Positions 37,571 to 47,370 of a DNA stretch of 64,000 nt are shown piece after piece. The stretch is taken from assembly GCF_005938225.1 (NCBI RefSeq), contig NZ_VCPC01000001.1, positions 868,001 to 932,000 of the forward strand. The letters are read 5' to 3'. The stretch is from Arenibacterium halophilum. GTDB taxonomy: Bacteria > Pseudomonadota > Alphaproteobacteria > Rhodobacterales > Rhodobacteraceae. The notes under the pieces are model-generated. The model did not search any database, was not told the origin of the DNA, and saw nothing but the letters and a program-made list of their open reading frames with translations. A program made the translations under genes and the position numbers. Numbering within the stretch: the first letter of the stretch is position 1; each line of letters begins with the position of its first letter.

Positions 37571-38002
37571 ATGCCTCACGCGGCCGCAATCTCTGTGCCC
37601 TGTCCCACTGCGACACCCCGTGTCGCGACAGGGCGGCAGCGTGCCGCGTGGATTGGCGCAGTTTGCGCCTGCACGTTTGCCTTGACCGCCTGCGATGAAA
37701 CGACATCGCAGGCTGCGCCCCAACTAGCGGCTGCCCAAGACCTTGGCCCAAGCGTCAACGTGAACGCCCCCGAATATCGTGGCTACACGCGCGGGTTTCT
37801 GGTCGGCGTTCAAGGCCGAAAAATTCAGGCCATCAAGGTCGCGAAATCCGCGGACGCGGCGTTCCGTTGGTCAGACGAGCAGGTGAAACAGGCGTTTGCC
37901 CCCCTCTGCAAGTCGACCAATCCTGATCAGAAACCTGTGTCGGTGACGAATGTCGCACATTCGCCCAACCGGACCATCCTCACCTTTATTCAATGCGGTT
38001 AG
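37571..38002 (+). CDS. Putative small lipoprotein between sucD and odhA
   Basis: 143 residues with a long basic N-terminus and a hydrophobic stretch ending in the lipobox LTAC (WIGAVCACTFALTACDETTS), so the mature protein would start at that Cys and be anchored to a membrane. The mature part contains YRGYTRGFLVGVQGRKIQAIKVAKSADAAFRW and two further cysteines. No family recognised. The n-region of about 26 residues is long and the ATG lacks a clear ribosome site, so the true start may be elsewhere, but no in-frame alternative exists nearby. It is 4 bases after sucD and 13 bases before odhA. Confidence 0.7.
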   Translation: MPHAAAISVPCPTATPRVATGRQRAAWIGAVCACTFALTACDETTSQAAPQLAAAQDLGPSVNVNAPEYRGYTRGFLVGVQGRKIQAIKVAKSADAAFRWSDEQVKQAFAPLCKSTNPDQKPVSVTNVAHSPNRTILTFIQCG

Positions 38003-38015
38003 CGAGGGCACTCCA

Positions 38016-40979
38016 ATGACCGAACACTCCCCGAACGACCAGTTTCACGCCTCTTCCTTCATGCAAGGGGCCAATGCCGCGTATCTCGAACAGCTTTACG
38101 CACAATACGCCGGCGATCCAAACGCCGTCGATGCCGCATGGGCCGAATTCTTTCGCGCGCTGGGCGATGCCGAACTGGACGTAAAGGCCGAGGCACGCGG
38201 CCCCAGCTGGGCCCGCAGCGACTGGCCGCCGCAGCCAAATGACGAAATCACCGGCGCCCTGACCGGCGATTGGGGCCCGATGGCGGACGAGGCAAAAGCC
38301 GCCGGGCGCAAGATTGCCGACAAGGCCGTCGAGGCCGGGCAGGTTGTGTCGGACGACCAGATCAAGCGCGCCGTGCTCGACAGCATCCGCGCGCTGATGC
38401 TGATCCGCGCTTATCGTATTCGCGGCCACCTTGTGGCCGATCTGGACCCGCTGAAGATGCGCGACCAGACCCCGCACCCGGAACTGGACCCGAAGACCTA
38501 TGGCTTTGGCGAGGCCGATCTGGACCGCCCGATTTTCATCGACAACGTGCTGGGGCTGCAGATCGCTCCGATGCGCCAGATCGTCGAGATCGTGAAACGC
38601 ACCTATTGCGGCACCTTCGCGCTGCAATACATGCACATTTCCAACCCCGAGGAAGCCGGCTGGCTGAAGGAACGGATCGAAGGCTTTGACAAGGAAATCA
38701 CCTTTACCCGCGAAGGGCGCAAGGCGATCCTGAACAAGCTGGTCGAGGCCGAGGGTTTCGAAAAGTTCCTGCATGTCAAGTACATGGGCACCAAGCGCTT
38801 TGGTCTTGACGGGGGCGAGGCGCTGATTCCGGCGATGGAGCAGATCATCAAGCGCGGTGGCGCGCTGGGTGTACGCGACATCATCGTCGGCATGCCCCAC
38901 CGTGGCCGCCTTTCGGTGCTGGCCAACGTCATGGCGAAACCCTATCGCGCGATCTTCAACGAATTCCAGGGCGGCAGCTTCAAGCCCGAGGATGTCGATG
39001 GCTCGGGCGACGTGAAATACCACCTTGGCGCCTCGTCGGACCGTGAATTCGATGGCAACTCGGTGCACCTTAGCCTGACGGCCAACCCCAGCCACCTTGA
39101 AGCCGTAAACCCGGTGGTGTTGGGCAAGGCCCGCGCCAAGCAGGACCAGCTGAGCGACAGCGACCGCACCAAGGTGCTGCCGATCCTGCTGCACGGCGAT
39201 GCGGCCTTTGCAGGACAGGGCGTTGTCGCGGAATGTTTCGGCCTTTCGGGGCTGCGCGGGCACCGCACCGGCGGCACCATGCATATCGTGGTGAACAACC
39301 AGATCGGGTTCACCACCGCGCCGCATTTCAGCCGCTCGTCCCCCTACCCCACCGACATTGCCCTGATGGTCGAGGCGCCGATTTTCCACGTCAACGGCGA
39401 CGATCCCGAAGCCGTGGTGCACGCCGCCAAGGTGGCAACCGAATTCCGGCAGAAGTTCCACAAGGACGTGGTGATCGACATCTTCTGCTATCGCCGGTTT
39501 GGTCACAACGAAGGCGACGAGCCGATGTTCACCAACCCGATCATGTACAAGAACATCAAGACGCATAAGACGACACTGTCGCTTTATACCGAACGTCTGG
39601 TTGCCGATGGGCTGATCCCCGAGGGCGAGATCGAGGATATGAAAGCCGCGTTCCAGGCCCACCTGAACGATGAATTCGAAGCGGGCAAGGATTACAAGCC
39701 GAACAAAGCCGACTGGCTGGATGGCCGGTGGAGCCATCTGGACCGCAACCAGGAAGATTATGTGCGCGGCACCACCGAGATCGCGCCCGAAACGCTGGCC
39801 GAAATCGGCAAGGCATTGAGCACCGCGCCCGATGGGTTCCCCGTGCACAAAACCGTGCAGCGCCTGCTGGACGCAAAGGCCGAGATGTTCGAAACCGGCA
39901 AAGGTTTTGATTGGGCCACGGGCGAGGCGCTGGCATTCGGCTCGCTGCTGACCGAAGGCTACCCGGTCCGCCTTGCCGGGCAGGATTCGACGCGCGGCAC
40001 CTTCTCGCAGCGCCATTCCGGCCTTGTGAATCAGGACACTGAAGAACGCTACTACCCGTTGAACAACGTCCGCGCCGGCCAGTCGAACTACGAAGTGATC
40101 GACTCGATGCTGTCGGAATACGCGGTGCTGGGCTTTGAATACGGCTATTCCCTGGCCGAGCCCAATGCACTGGTGATGTGGGAAGCGCAGTTCGGCGATT
40201 TCGCCAACGGCGCGCAGATCATGTTCGACCAGTTCGTCAGCTCGGGCGAAAGCAAGTGGCTGCGGATGTCCGGGCTCGTCTGCCTGCTGCCGCACGGCTA
40301 CGAAGGGCAAGGCCCGGAACACTCCAGCGCGCGCCTGGAACGGTTCCTGCAGATGTGCGGACAGGACAACTGGATCGTCGCCAACTGTACGACTCCGGCC
40401 AACTATTTCCACATCCTGCGCCGTCAGATCCACCGCAGCTTCCGCAAGCCGCTGATCCTGATGACCCCGAAATCGTTGCTGCGCCACAAGCTGGCGATCT
40501 CCTCGGCCGAGGATTTCACCACCGGGTCCAGCTTTCACCGGGTGCTGTGGGACGATGCGGAAAAGGGCAACTCCGACACGCAGCTGGTGGCGGACGACAA
40601 GATCAAGCGCGTCGTCATGTGCTCGGGCAAGGTCTACTTCGACCTGCTTGAAGAACGCGACGCCCGCGGCATCAACGATGTTTACCTGCTGCGCATCGAA
40701 CAGTTCTATCCCTTCCCGGCGATCAGCCTCGTGAAAGAGCTTGAGCGCTTCAAAGAGGCGGAAATGGTCTGGTGTCAGGAAGAGCCCAAGAACCAGGGCG
40801 GGTGGAGCTTTATCGAGCCCAATATCGAATGGGTGCTGAACCGGATCGGCGCGCGTCATCAGCGCCCCGTCTATGCCGGGCGCGCCACCTCTGCCTCGCC
40901 TGCGACCGGCCTTGCCAGCCAGCACAAAGCCCAACAAGCCGCGCTCGTGAACGAGGCGCTGAGCATCGAAGGAAACTAA
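38016..40979 (+). CDS. sucA: 2-oxoglutarate dehydrogenase E1 component
   Basis: 987-residue thiamine-diphosphate decarboxylase of the oxoglutarate dehydrogenase complex. Start is the ATG at 38016 (MTEHSPNDQF), after GCGAGGG. It has the E1o N-terminal peptide AAYLEQLYAQYAGDPNAVDAAWAEFFRALGD, the active-site strings HRGRLSVLANVMAKPYRAIFNEFQ and LHGDAAFAGQGVVAECFGLSGLRGHRTGG followed by NNQIGFTT, and the C-terminal HSSARLERFLQMC. Length is typical. It sits next to odhB, separated by 3 bases. Confidence 0.97.
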   Translation: MTEHSPNDQFHASSFMQGANAAYLEQLYAQYAGDPNAVDAAWAEFFRALGDAELDVKAEARGPSWARSDWPPQPNDEITGALTGDWGPMADEAKAAGRKIADKAVEAGQVVSDDQIKRAVLDSIRALMLIRAYRIRGHLVADLDPLKMRDQTPHPELDPKTYGFGEADLDRPIFIDNVLGLQIAPMRQIVEIVKRTYCGTFALQYMHISNPEEAGWLKERIEGFDKEITFTREGRKAILNKLVEAEGFEKFLHVKYMGTKRFGLDGGEALIPAMEQIIKRGGALGVRDIIVGMPHRGRLSVLANVMAKPYRAIFNEFQGGSFKPEDVDGSGDVKYHLGASSDREFDGNSVHLSLTANPSHLEAVNPVVLGKARAKQDQLSDSDRTKVLPILLHGDAAFAGQGVVAECFGLSGLRGHRTGGTMHIVVNNQIGFTTAPHFSRSSPYPTDIALMVEAPIFHVNGDDPEAVVHAAKVATEFRQKFHKDVVIDIFCYRRFGHNEGDEPMFTNPIMYKNIKTHKTTLSLYTERLVADGLIPEGEIEDMKAAFQAHLNDEFEAGKDYKPNKADWLDGRWSHLDRNQEDYVRGTTEIAPETLAEIGKALSTAPDGFPVHKTVQRLLDAKAEMFETGKGFDWATGEALAFGSLLTEGYPVRLAGQDSTRGTFSQRHSGLVNQDTEERYYPLNNVRAGQSNYEVIDSMLSEYAVLGFEYGYSLAEPNALVMWEAQFGDFANGAQIMFDQFVSSGESKWLRMSGLVCLLPHGYEGQGPEHSSARLERFLQMCGQDNWIVANCTTPANYFHILRRQIHRSFRKPLILMTPKSLLRHKLAISSAEDFTTGSSFHRVLWDDAEKGNSDTQLVADDKIKRVVMCSGKVYFDLLEERDARGINDVYLLRIEQFYPFPAISLVKELERFKEAEMVWCQEEPKNQGGWSFIEPNIEWVLNRIGARHQRPVYAGRATSASPATGLASQHKAQQAALVNEALSIEGN

Positions 40980-40982
40980 GCC

Positions 40983-42533
40983 ATGACCACCGAAGTACGC
41001 GTGCCCACGCTGGGCGAATCCGTGACCGAAGCAACCGTTGCCACCTGGTTCAAGAAACCGGGCGACAGCGTTGCGGTGGACGAAATGCTCTGTGAGCTGG
41101 AAACCGACAAGGTGACCGTCGAAGTGCCCAGCCCCGCATCGGGCAAGCTGGCCGATATCGTCGCAGCCGAAGGTGAAACCGTAGGCGTTGATGCGCTGCT
41201 GGCGACCATCGCCGAAGCTGGCGAAGCAGGCGCCGAGACCGTCGAGGAGCGGCCCTCGCAAAAGGCCAAGGACACCAAAGAAGCCAAGGACGAGCCCGCA
41301 AAATCCGCGGGCGGCGGCAGCACCGATGTGATGGTGCCGACGCTGGGTGAATCGGTGACCGAGGCGACGGTTTCAACATGGTTCAAGGCCGTGGGCGACA
41401 CGGTCGCGCAGGATGAAATGCTGTGCGAGCTGGAAACCGACAAGGTCAGCGTCGAGGTGCCCAGCCCCGCCGCCGGCGTTCTGGCTGAAATCACAGCGGC
41501 TGAAGGCACGACAGTCAGCGCCTCGGCAAAGCTTGGCGTGATCTCTGGCTCGGGCGCGTCCAGCGCACCCAAGGTGCAGGAAGAGGGCGCCAACGGCGAA
41601 GCCTATGCCGCCCCCGCGCCCGGCGCCTCGAACCGGGGCGACGTGGAAAACGCGCCCGCCGCGAAAAAGGCGATGGCCGAAGCCGGAATTTCCGCCGACA
41701 AGGTGACCGGTTCGGGCCGCGATGGCCGGATCATGAAGGAAGACGTGCAAAAGGCGATCGCTTCGGCATCGGCCGCTCCGGCCGCCAGCAGCGCCCCCAC
41801 AGCGCCGCGAGCGCCGGTCCCGGCCGACGATGCCGCGCGCGAGGAACGGGTAAAGATGACCCGCCTGCGCCAGACCATCGCCCGCCGCCTGAAGGATGCG
41901 CAGAACACCGCCGCCATCCTGACCACCTACAACGAGGTCGACATGACCGAGGTCATGGCGCTGCGCAACGAATACAAGGACCTGTTCGAGAAGAAGCACG
42001 GCGTGCGCCTTGGCTTCATGTCCTTCTTCACCAAGGCCTGCTGCCACGCGCTGCGCGAAGTGCCCGAGGTCAACGCCGAAATCGACGGCACCGACATCGT
42101 TTATAAGAACTTCGTTCACATGGGCATCGCCGCAGGCACGCCGCAGGGCCTGGTGGTTCCGGTGATCCGCGACGCGGATTCGATGTCCTTCGCGGAAATC
42201 GAAAAGGCGATCAACGAAAAGGGCAAGCGCGCCCGCGATGGCAAGCTGTCGATGGCCGAAATGCAGGGCGGCACCTTCACCATCTCCAACGGTGGCGTAT
42301 ACGGCTCGCTCATGTCCTCGCCGATCCTGAATCCCCCGCAGTCGGGCATCCTCGGCATGCATAAAATCCAGGACCGCCCCATGGCGATCAACGGCAAGGT
42401 CGAAATCCGCCCGATGATGTACCTCGCCCTGTCCTACGATCACCGCATCGTCGACGGCAAAGGCGCTGTCACCTTCCTCGTCCGCGTGAAAGAGGCGCTG
42501 GAAGATCCCCGCCGCCTGCTGATGGATCTGTAA
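40983..42533 (+). CDS. sucB: 2-oxoglutarate dehydrogenase E2 (dihydrolipoyl succinyltransferase) with two lipoyl domains
   Basis: 516-residue succinyltransferase core subunit. Unusually for E2o it has two near-identical lipoyl domains: residues about 1-80 with [11 protein letters not shown] (K43) and about 112-190 with [11 protein letters not shown] (K154), joined by a charged Lys/Glu linker. Then come a peripheral-subunit binding domain (about 218-255, [28 protein letters not shown]), an Ala/Pro linker and the catalytic domain ending [33 protein letters not shown], with the catalytic His in SYDHR. E2 proteins of E. coli E2o type carry one lipoyl domain. Follows sucA by 3 bases. Confidence 0.96.
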   Translation: MTTEVRVPTLGESVTEATVATWFKKPGDSVAVDEMLCELETDKVTVEVPSPASGKLADIVAAEGETVGVDALLATIAEAGEAGAETVEERPSQKAKDTKEAKDEPAKSAGGGSTDVMVPTLGESVTEATVSTWFKAVGDTVAQDEMLCELETDKVSVEVPSPAAGVLAEITAAEGTTVSASAKLGVISGSGASSAPKVQEEGANGEAYAAPAPGASNRGDVENAPAAKKAMAEAGISADKVTGSGRDGRIMKEDVQKAIASASAAPAASSAPTAPRAPVPADDAAREERVKMTRLRQTIARRLKDAQNTAAILTTYNEVDMTEVMALRNEYKDLFEKKHGVRLGFMSFFTKACCHALREVPEVNAEIDGTDIVYKNFVHMGIAAGTPQGLVVPVIRDADSMSFAEIEKAINEKGKRARDGKLSMAEMQGGTFTISNGGVYGSLMSSPILNPPQSGILGMHKIQDRPMAINGKVEIRPMMYLALSYDHRIVDGKGAVTFLVRVKEALEDPRRLLMDL

Positions 42534-42598
42534 ACAATACCTGCGCGGCGCCGGCCCCGTCCGGCGCCCGCTCCGGCCCCCAGCCGAAAGCCCCTGAC

Positions 42599-42985
42599 AT
42601 GACCCCCGAAATCACCGTTCTCACCCTCTCCGGTCTCTTGCAAATCGTGCAATTCGCGATCTATTCGGTGATCGCGCGTCGTCAGGTTGGCAATCGCACG
42701 GCGCTTGGCCCCCGCGACACCGCCATCGAACTGACCGGCACCGCGGGCCGCGCGCAGCGCGCGATGAACAACCACTTCGAGGGGTTGATCCTCTTCACCA
42801 TTGCGGTGGTCGTCACAACCCACGCCGGGTCCAGCGCCTTCACCGCCGCCTGCGCCTGGGCCTATCTGATCGCGCGCGTGTTTTATGTGCCGGCCTACCT
42901 GTTCGGCTGGGTGCCGTGGCGCTCGCTGATCTGGATGGTCGGGCTGGTCGCGACCGCGCTGATGCTGCTGGCCGCGCTGGTCTAG
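42599..42985 (+). CDS. MAPEG-family membrane protein
   Basis: 128-residue, four-helix integral membrane protein of the MAPEG superfamily (eicosanoid/glutathione-type fold). Key segments are TALGPRDTAIELTGTAGRAQRAMNNHFEGLILF (N-H-F-E-G substrate/GSH-site motif) and ARVFYVPAYLFGWVPWRSLIWMVG. Lies within the odhAB-lpd operon, 65 bases after odhB and 4 bases before the next small membrane gene. Bacterial homologues are uncharacterised; no link to oxoglutarate dehydrogenase is evident. Confidence 0.9.
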   Translation: MTPEITVLTLSGLLQIVQFAIYSVIARRQVGNRTALGPRDTAIELTGTAGRAQRAMNNHFEGLILFTIAVVVTTHAGSSAFTAACAWAYLIARVFYVPAYLFGWVPWRSLIWMVGLVATALMLLAALV

Positions 42986-42989
42986 GGCA

Positions 42990-43388
42990 ATGGCAGGCCC
43001 CCTCACCCGTTTTCTGCTGCTGGCAATGACCGCCTGGCTGGGGTGGACGGCCGTGTTGAACCTGCCCTTCCTGCCCGGCCCGCTCGGCGCTCTGGAATCC
43101 TACGGCTGGCCCATGCTGATCCTGCTGGGCGCCGCCGCCTTCGGGTTTGCCGAAACGCTTGATCTGTTCCTGCAACGTGGCCTTGCCTTCTGGCCCATCG
43201 TCGCCTTGGCTGCGATCACCGGCGCCCTCGCCCTGCGCCTTGCCCTGCTTCCCCTTGCCGAAGCCCCCGGCCCGCTCGCCCTGGTGGGCGTGCGCGAAGG
43301 CCTTGGGCTTTTTGCTGTACTCTACGGCGCGGCCGCCCTCATGATGGGCCGGACACGCCTCCAGACCTCTCGAATTACAGGAGATTGA
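42990..43388 (+). CDS. Small membrane protein of unknown function
   Basis: 132 residues with four hydrophobic segments ([80 protein letters not shown]). No family recognised. It starts 4 bases after the MAPEG gene and stops 1 base before the lpd start, so it is tightly coupled to both. It may assist the MAPEG protein. Confidence 0.78.
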   Translation: MAGPLTRFLLLAMTAWLGWTAVLNLPFLPGPLGALESYGWPMLILLGAAAFGFAETLDLFLQRGLAFWPIVALAAITGALALRLALLPLAEAPGPLALVGVREGLGLFAVLYGAAALMMGRTRLQTSRITGD

Positions 43389-43389
43389 A

Positions 43390-44778
43390 ATGGCCCAATA
43401 CGACGTCATCATCATCGGTTCCGGCCCCGGCGGCTATGTCTGCGCGATCCGCTGCGCGCAACTGGGGCTGAAAACCGCCTGCGTCGAAGGGCGCGACACC
43501 CTGGGCGGCACCTGCCTGAACGTGGGCTGCATCCCCTCCAAGGCGCTGCTGCACGCCAGCCACATGCTGCACGAGGCGGAACATAACTTTGCGACCATGG
43601 GGCTGAAGGGCAAATCGCCCAGCGTCGACTGGAAACAGATGCTCTCCTACAAGGATGACACCATCGGCCAGAACACAAAGGGCATCGAGTTCCTGTTCAA
43701 GAAGAACAAGGTAGACTGGATCAAGGGCTGGGCCTCGATCCCCGAGGCCGGTAAGGTCAAGGTCGGCGACGATGTGCACGAGGCCAAGAACATCATCATC
43801 GCCTCGGGCTCTGAGCCGTCGTCGCTGCCCGGCGTCGAGGTTGATGAAAAGGTGGTCGTCACCTCTACCGGCGCGCTCGAACTGCCGAAGATCCCGAAAA
43901 AGATGGTGGTGATCGGCGCCGGCGTGATCGGGCTCGAACTCGGCTCGGTCTACGCCCGTCTCGGCGCCGAGGTGACCGTGATCGAATACCTCGATGCCAT
44001 CACCCCCGGCATGGATGGCGAGGTTCAGAAAACCTTCCAGCGCACGCTGAAGAAACAGGGCATGACCTTCGTGATGGGCGCCGCTGTGCAAAAGACCGAG
44101 GCCAGCAAAACCAAGGCCAAGGTCACCTATACCCTGAAGAAAGACGACAGCACCCACGAGATCGACGCCGATACCGTGCTGGTCGCGACGGGGCGCAAAC
44201 CCTACACCGAAGGTCTCGGCCTTGATGCGCTTGGCGTAGACCTCAGCAAGCGCGGCCAGATCCAGGTCGGCAAGGATTGGCAGACCTCGGTCAAGGGCAT
44301 CTACGCCATCGGCGACTGTATCGACGGACCGATGCTGGCTCACAAGGCCGAAGACGAAGGCATGGCCGTTGCCTCGGTGATCGCGGGCAAACATGGCCAC
44401 GTGAATTATAACGTGATCCCCGGCGTGATCTATACCTGGCCCGAGGTCGCGAATGTCGGCAAGACCGAAGAGGCGCTCAAGGAAGAAGGCCGCGCCTACA
44501 AGGTCGGCAAGTTTTCCTTCATGGGCAACGGCCGCGCCAAGGCCATGTTCGCTGCCGAAGGTTTCGTCAAGATCCTCGCCGACAAGGACACCGACCGCGT
44601 ACTGGGTGCACATATCATCGGCCCGAATGCGGGCGAGCTGATCCACGAAATCTGCGTCGCCATGGAATTCGGAGCATCAGCTGAAGACATCGCGCTGACC
44701 TGCCACGCCCACCCCACCTGCTCCGAAGCGGTGCGCGAGGCGGCGCTGGCCTGTGGCGACGGCCCGATCCACAGCTAA
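43390..44778 (+). CDS. lpd: Dihydrolipoyl dehydrogenase (E3)
   Basis: 462-residue FAD/NAD disulfide oxidoreductase that reoxidises dihydrolipoyl groups of the oxoglutarate dehydrogenase and possibly the glycine cleavage complex. FAD loop [24 protein letters not shown], redox disulfide [19 protein letters not shown]-binding [20 protein letters not shown] and the C-terminal base in [17 protein letters not shown]. Closes the operon, with a terminator just behind. Confidence 0.97.
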   Translation: MAQYDVIIIGSGPGGYVCAIRCAQLGLKTACVEGRDTLGGTCLNVGCIPSKALLHASHMLHEAEHNFATMGLKGKSPSVDWKQMLSYKDDTIGQNTKGIEFLFKKNKVDWIKGWASIPEAGKVKVGDDVHEAKNIIIASGSEPSSLPGVEVDEKVVVTSTGALELPKIPKKMVVIGAGVIGLELGSVYARLGAEVTVIEYLDAITPGMDGEVQKTFQRTLKKQGMTFVMGAAVQKTEASKTKAKVTYTLKKDDSTHEIDADTVLVATGRKPYTEGLGLDALGVDLSKRGQIQVGKDWQTSVKGIYAIGDCIDGPMLAHKAEDEGMAVASVIAGKHGHVNYNVIPGVIYTWPEVANVGKTEEALKEEGRAYKVGKFSFMGNGRAKAMFAAEGFVKILADKDTDRVLGAHIIGPNAGELIHEICVAMEFGASAEDIALTCHAHPTCSEAVREAALACGDGPIHS

Positions 44779-44781
44779 ATC

Positions 44782-44817
44782 AAAAGAGGCGGGCACCACG
44801 CGTGCCCGCCCCTCTTT
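44782..44817 (+). terminator. Terminator after lpd
   Basis: GGCGGGCAC and GTGCCCGCC form a perfect 9-bp stem with a 5-base loop, flanked by AAAAGA and CCTCTTT, 9 bases after the lpd stop. Confidence 0.8.
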
Positions 44818-44827
44818 CAGTATTCCC

Positions 44828-44873
44828 AAAGTACTCCGGGGGACTCCGCGCAGCGGAGGGGGGCAGCGCCCCC
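44828..44873. repeat. GC-rich twin-hairpin repeat, copy A
   Basis: AAAGTACTCCGGGGGA is followed by CTCCGC-gca-GCGGAG (44844-44858) and GGGGGC-agc-GCCCCC (44859-44873). It lies between lpd and plsC. Copies at 57211-57257 (same strand) and 48230-48275 (opposite strand) share AAATAYTCCGGGGGA and the two-hairpin order. Confidence 0.75.
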
Positions 44874-44882
44874 CCGGCTCCC

Positions 44883-45614
44883 TCACCCGGTGAAACCGCC
44901 CTCGCGCATCAGCGCGTCCGATTGCTCTTCGATCCGCTGCTCCAGCTCGGCCATGAAGGCGCCGCGCTCCATGCCCGGCCCGATCGGCTCGAGGAATTCC
45001 ACCACCGCCAGCCCCGGCTTGCGCAGCAGCCCCTTCTTGGGCCAGAACAGCCCGACATTCGTCGCGACCGGGTAACAGGGCTCTTTCAGCGAGTCGTACA
45101 GAACCCCGGTCCCTGCCTTGTAGGGCACCTTAACCCCAGGTGCGACACGTGTGCCTTGGGGGTAGATCACCAACTGGCCGGGATCGCTGAATTCAGCCGC
45201 CACATCGCGCACCATCTTGGCAATCGCCGTGCCACGTTTGCCCCGGTTCACCGGAATGCAACCGACCCGCTTGGCATAAAGACCAATGATCGGGGTCCAC
45301 AGCAGCTCGCGTTTCATGATGAATTTGCCGCGCGGCAAGGCCTGGAAAATTAACAGAATATCCAGAAACGACTGGTGCTTGGCCGCGATCAGCACCTCTC
45401 CTTCGGGCACCTGGCCCCGCACTTCTGTGCGCAAGCCCAGCATCCATTTCGCCAGAAACCGGGTCCAGCCGCAAAAGCTTTTGCAGGCCATGAAGGCCGG
45501 TTCTCGCGAGAACAACGCAAAAGGTGCAAAGACCAGTCCCAGCACCGCCATTCCGCTGTAGATCAGGATGACGAACACCAGCGATTTGAACAGCTGCCAA
45601 CCGTGTAAGATCAT
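44883..45614 (-). CDS. plsC: 1-acyl-sn-glycerol-3-phosphate acyltransferase (PlsC)
   Basis: 243-residue membrane acyltransferase making phosphatidic acid. N-terminal helix LFKSLVFVILIYSGMAVLGLVFAPFALF, then AAKHQSFLDILLIFQALP (HX4D motif I), VGCIPVNRGKRGTAIAKMV (motif II) and QLVIYPQGTRVAPG, where the usual EGTR of motif III reads QGTR. The ATG at 45614 overlaps the ftsX stop (ATGA). Coupling to ftsEX is common in Rhodobacterales. Confidence 0.92.
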   Translation of the reverse strand: MILHGWQLFKSLVFVILIYSGMAVLGLVFAPFALFSREPAFMACKSFCGWTRFLAKWMLGLRTEVRGQVPEGEVLIAAKHQSFLDILLIFQALPRGKFIMKRELLWTPIIGLYAKRVGCIPVNRGKRGTAIAKMVRDVAAEFSDPGQLVIYPQGTRVAPGVKVPYKAGTGVLYDSLKEPCYPVATNVGLFWPKKGLLRKPGLAVVEFLEPIGPGMERGAFMAELEQRIEEQSDALMREGGFTG

Positions 45615-46510
45615 CGCAATTCCCCCAACCTGCGTCTCGCGGCAACAAATGTTGCTGCGAAGGCGACGACCGCGCCCAGCACCGGCACCAGCAATGGCAC
45701 CAGCCATGTCGCACCCTGAAATCCAAGCCCGGTCAGAAACCCGCCCGCGTCCGAGGCTTCGGGCAACAGGGCCACCGCGCCCATGCCCGCGGCCATGCCC
45801 AACGCGGCCCCCGACAGCGCCCGCAGCGTGAACCGCCGCACGAAGGCCTGCGCGATATAGCTGTCGCGCGCGCCGACCAGCCGCAGTACCTCGATCACCT
45901 GCGCATTCGCCGCCAGCGCCGCATTCGCCGCAAGCGTGATCATGGCCGCCGTCGCGCCGCCGATCAACAGCACCGCGATCAACCCCAATCGCCGCAGGCT
46001 GTTGGCCGCCTCGACCAAGGGACGGCGCCAGCGTGTGTGATCGTCCAGCACGGCCCCAGGCAATTCCGCTGACAGCCGCAGCCGCAGCCCCGCAACGTCA
46101 TAGCCGCTGTCACCCTCGATGATCTCGACCAACTGGGGTACCGGCAAATCCTCCAGCGGCAGATCGGCCCCGAACCACGGTGCCAGCAGCGCAGCCTGTT
46201 CTTCCGCACTGAGCGCCCGTGCCCGTGCAACGCCGGGTGTTTGGGTCAGGATACGCAGGGCCGCCGCCGTCTGCTCGGCTTTCTGATCTGCCGGGGCACT
46301 CAAGCGCAAGGTCGCGCTGCGCGCCAGTTCGTCGGACCAGCGGTCGGCCAGCCGCCCCGAGGCCAGCGACAAAGCCAGCGCAAAGACCGCCAGAAACGCC
46401 ATCGCAGCTGATACGAAAAACGTCAGCTGCGCCGTGATCCCGGTTGGCGGCACGACACGGTCAGCCTGCGCATCGCCCAGCACATAGGCGCGGATGGTGC
46501 CCCGGCTCAC
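45611..46510 (-). CDS. ftsX: Cell division protein FtsX
   Basis: 299-residue permease-like partner of FtsE with four transmembrane helices and a periplasmic loop. The N-terminal cytosolic part (GTIRAYVLGDAQADRVVPPTG) precedes helix 1 LTFFVSAAMAFLAVFALALSLAS; the extracytoplasmic domain follows (ARALSAEEQAALLAPWFG), then the MacB-like core GLIAVLLIGGATAAMITLAANAALAANAQVIEVLRLVGARDSYIAQAF. GTG start overlaps the ftsE stop (GTGA). It regulates cell-wall hydrolases at the septum in other bacteria. Confidence 0.92.
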   Translation of the reverse strand: MSRGTIRAYVLGDAQADRVVPPTGITAQLTFFVSAAMAFLAVFALALSLASGRLADRWSDELARSATLRLSAPADQKAEQTAAALRILTQTPGVARARALSAEEQAALLAPWFGADLPLEDLPVPQLVEIIEGDSGYDVAGLRLRLSAELPGAVLDDHTRWRRPLVEAANSLRRLGLIAVLLIGGATAAMITLAANAALAANAQVIEVLRLVGARDSYIAQAFVRRFTLRALSGAALGMAAGMGAVALLPEASDAGGFLTGLGFQGATWLVPLLVPVLGAVVAFAATFVAARRRLGELR

Positions 46511-47184
46511 AGGTCGGCCCCCGCGAGCTGAAGCCTTCGGTTGGAAATCCGCAGAACACGCGCCTGCACATGGCTCTTTGCGGCGCGGATCAGGGTCAGA
46601 TCGTGGCTGGCAATCAGAACCGTCTTGCCCATGCGGTTCAGCTCGACCAGCAATTGCAGCAGCCGTTGCGACATCTCCCAGTCGACGTTGCCGGTGGGCT
46701 CATCCGCCAACACCACATCGGGCGACATGATGACCGCGCGCGCCAAGGCAGCACGCTGACGTTCACCACCCGACAGTTCGGGCGGAAGCGCATCGGTGCG
46801 GCTGCCAAGACCCACCCAGGCCAGCAATTCGGCAAGATTTTCGCTCTCGGCGCCACGATCGCGCCCCGAAACGGTCAGCGGCAGGGCCACGTTGTCGGCC
46901 AGCGGCAGGTGATCCAGAAACCGGCAATCCTGATGCACGACCCCGATCCGCCGCCGCAGCAGCGCCATCTGATCGCGATCCAGTGACGCCATGTCGGCAT
47001 CGAAGGCCCGAACCTGCCCCGAGGTCGGCAGCAGCGCACCATAGCACAGCTTCATCAGGGTGGTTTTGCCCGAGCCGGACGGGCCGGTCAGAAAATGGAA
47101 GGAGCCCGGCGCCAGCTGCACCGAGATATCGCTCAGCAGGTCGCCCCCGCCATAGCTGTAGCCCACATTGTCAAGCTCGATCAC
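46507..47184 (-). CDS. ftsE: Cell division ATP-binding protein FtsE
   Basis: 225-residue ABC ATPase with Walker A GPSGSGKTTL, signature LSGGERQRAALARA, Walker B DVVLADEPTGNVD and H-loop IASHDLTLI. I place the start at the GTG at 47184 (VIELDNVGYSYGG), 5 bases after GGGGG, because the longer open frame to 47838 overlaps the divergent zinc-ribbon gene. Works with FtsX in division. Overlaps ftsX by 4 bases; ftsE-ftsX-plsC is one operon. Confidence 0.93.
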   Translation of the reverse strand: MIELDNVGYSYGGGDLLSDISVQLAPGSFHFLTGPSGSGKTTLMKLCYGALLPTSGQVRAFDADMASLDRDQMALLRRRIGVVHQDCRFLDHLPLADNVALPLTVSGRDRGAESENLAELLAWVGLGSRTDALPPELSGGERQRAALARAVIMSPDVVLADEPTGNVDWEMSQRLLQLLVELNRMGKTVLIASHDLTLIRAAKSHVQARVLRISNRRLQLAGADL

Positions 47185-47370
47185 GCCAGCCCCCAGAACG
47201 ACACGCGACTTTTGCCCGACATGCGGCGGGGTTTCAATGCCTTGCGCGGTTTTGCAGGCCGTGGAATCGGCCGGTGTTGCGATTGACTCTTTGCGCGGCA
47301 GCGGCAAATGCCTATGATCCCCCAAAAAATTCGGCAGGTCAGGCAGAATGACAGGAACAGGAGCAGGACG

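Noticed and set aside
37986-41261. 1091-residue open frame on the minus strand opposite odhA
   Set aside because: Antisense to a gene with full E1o motifs; composition is nonsense-like.
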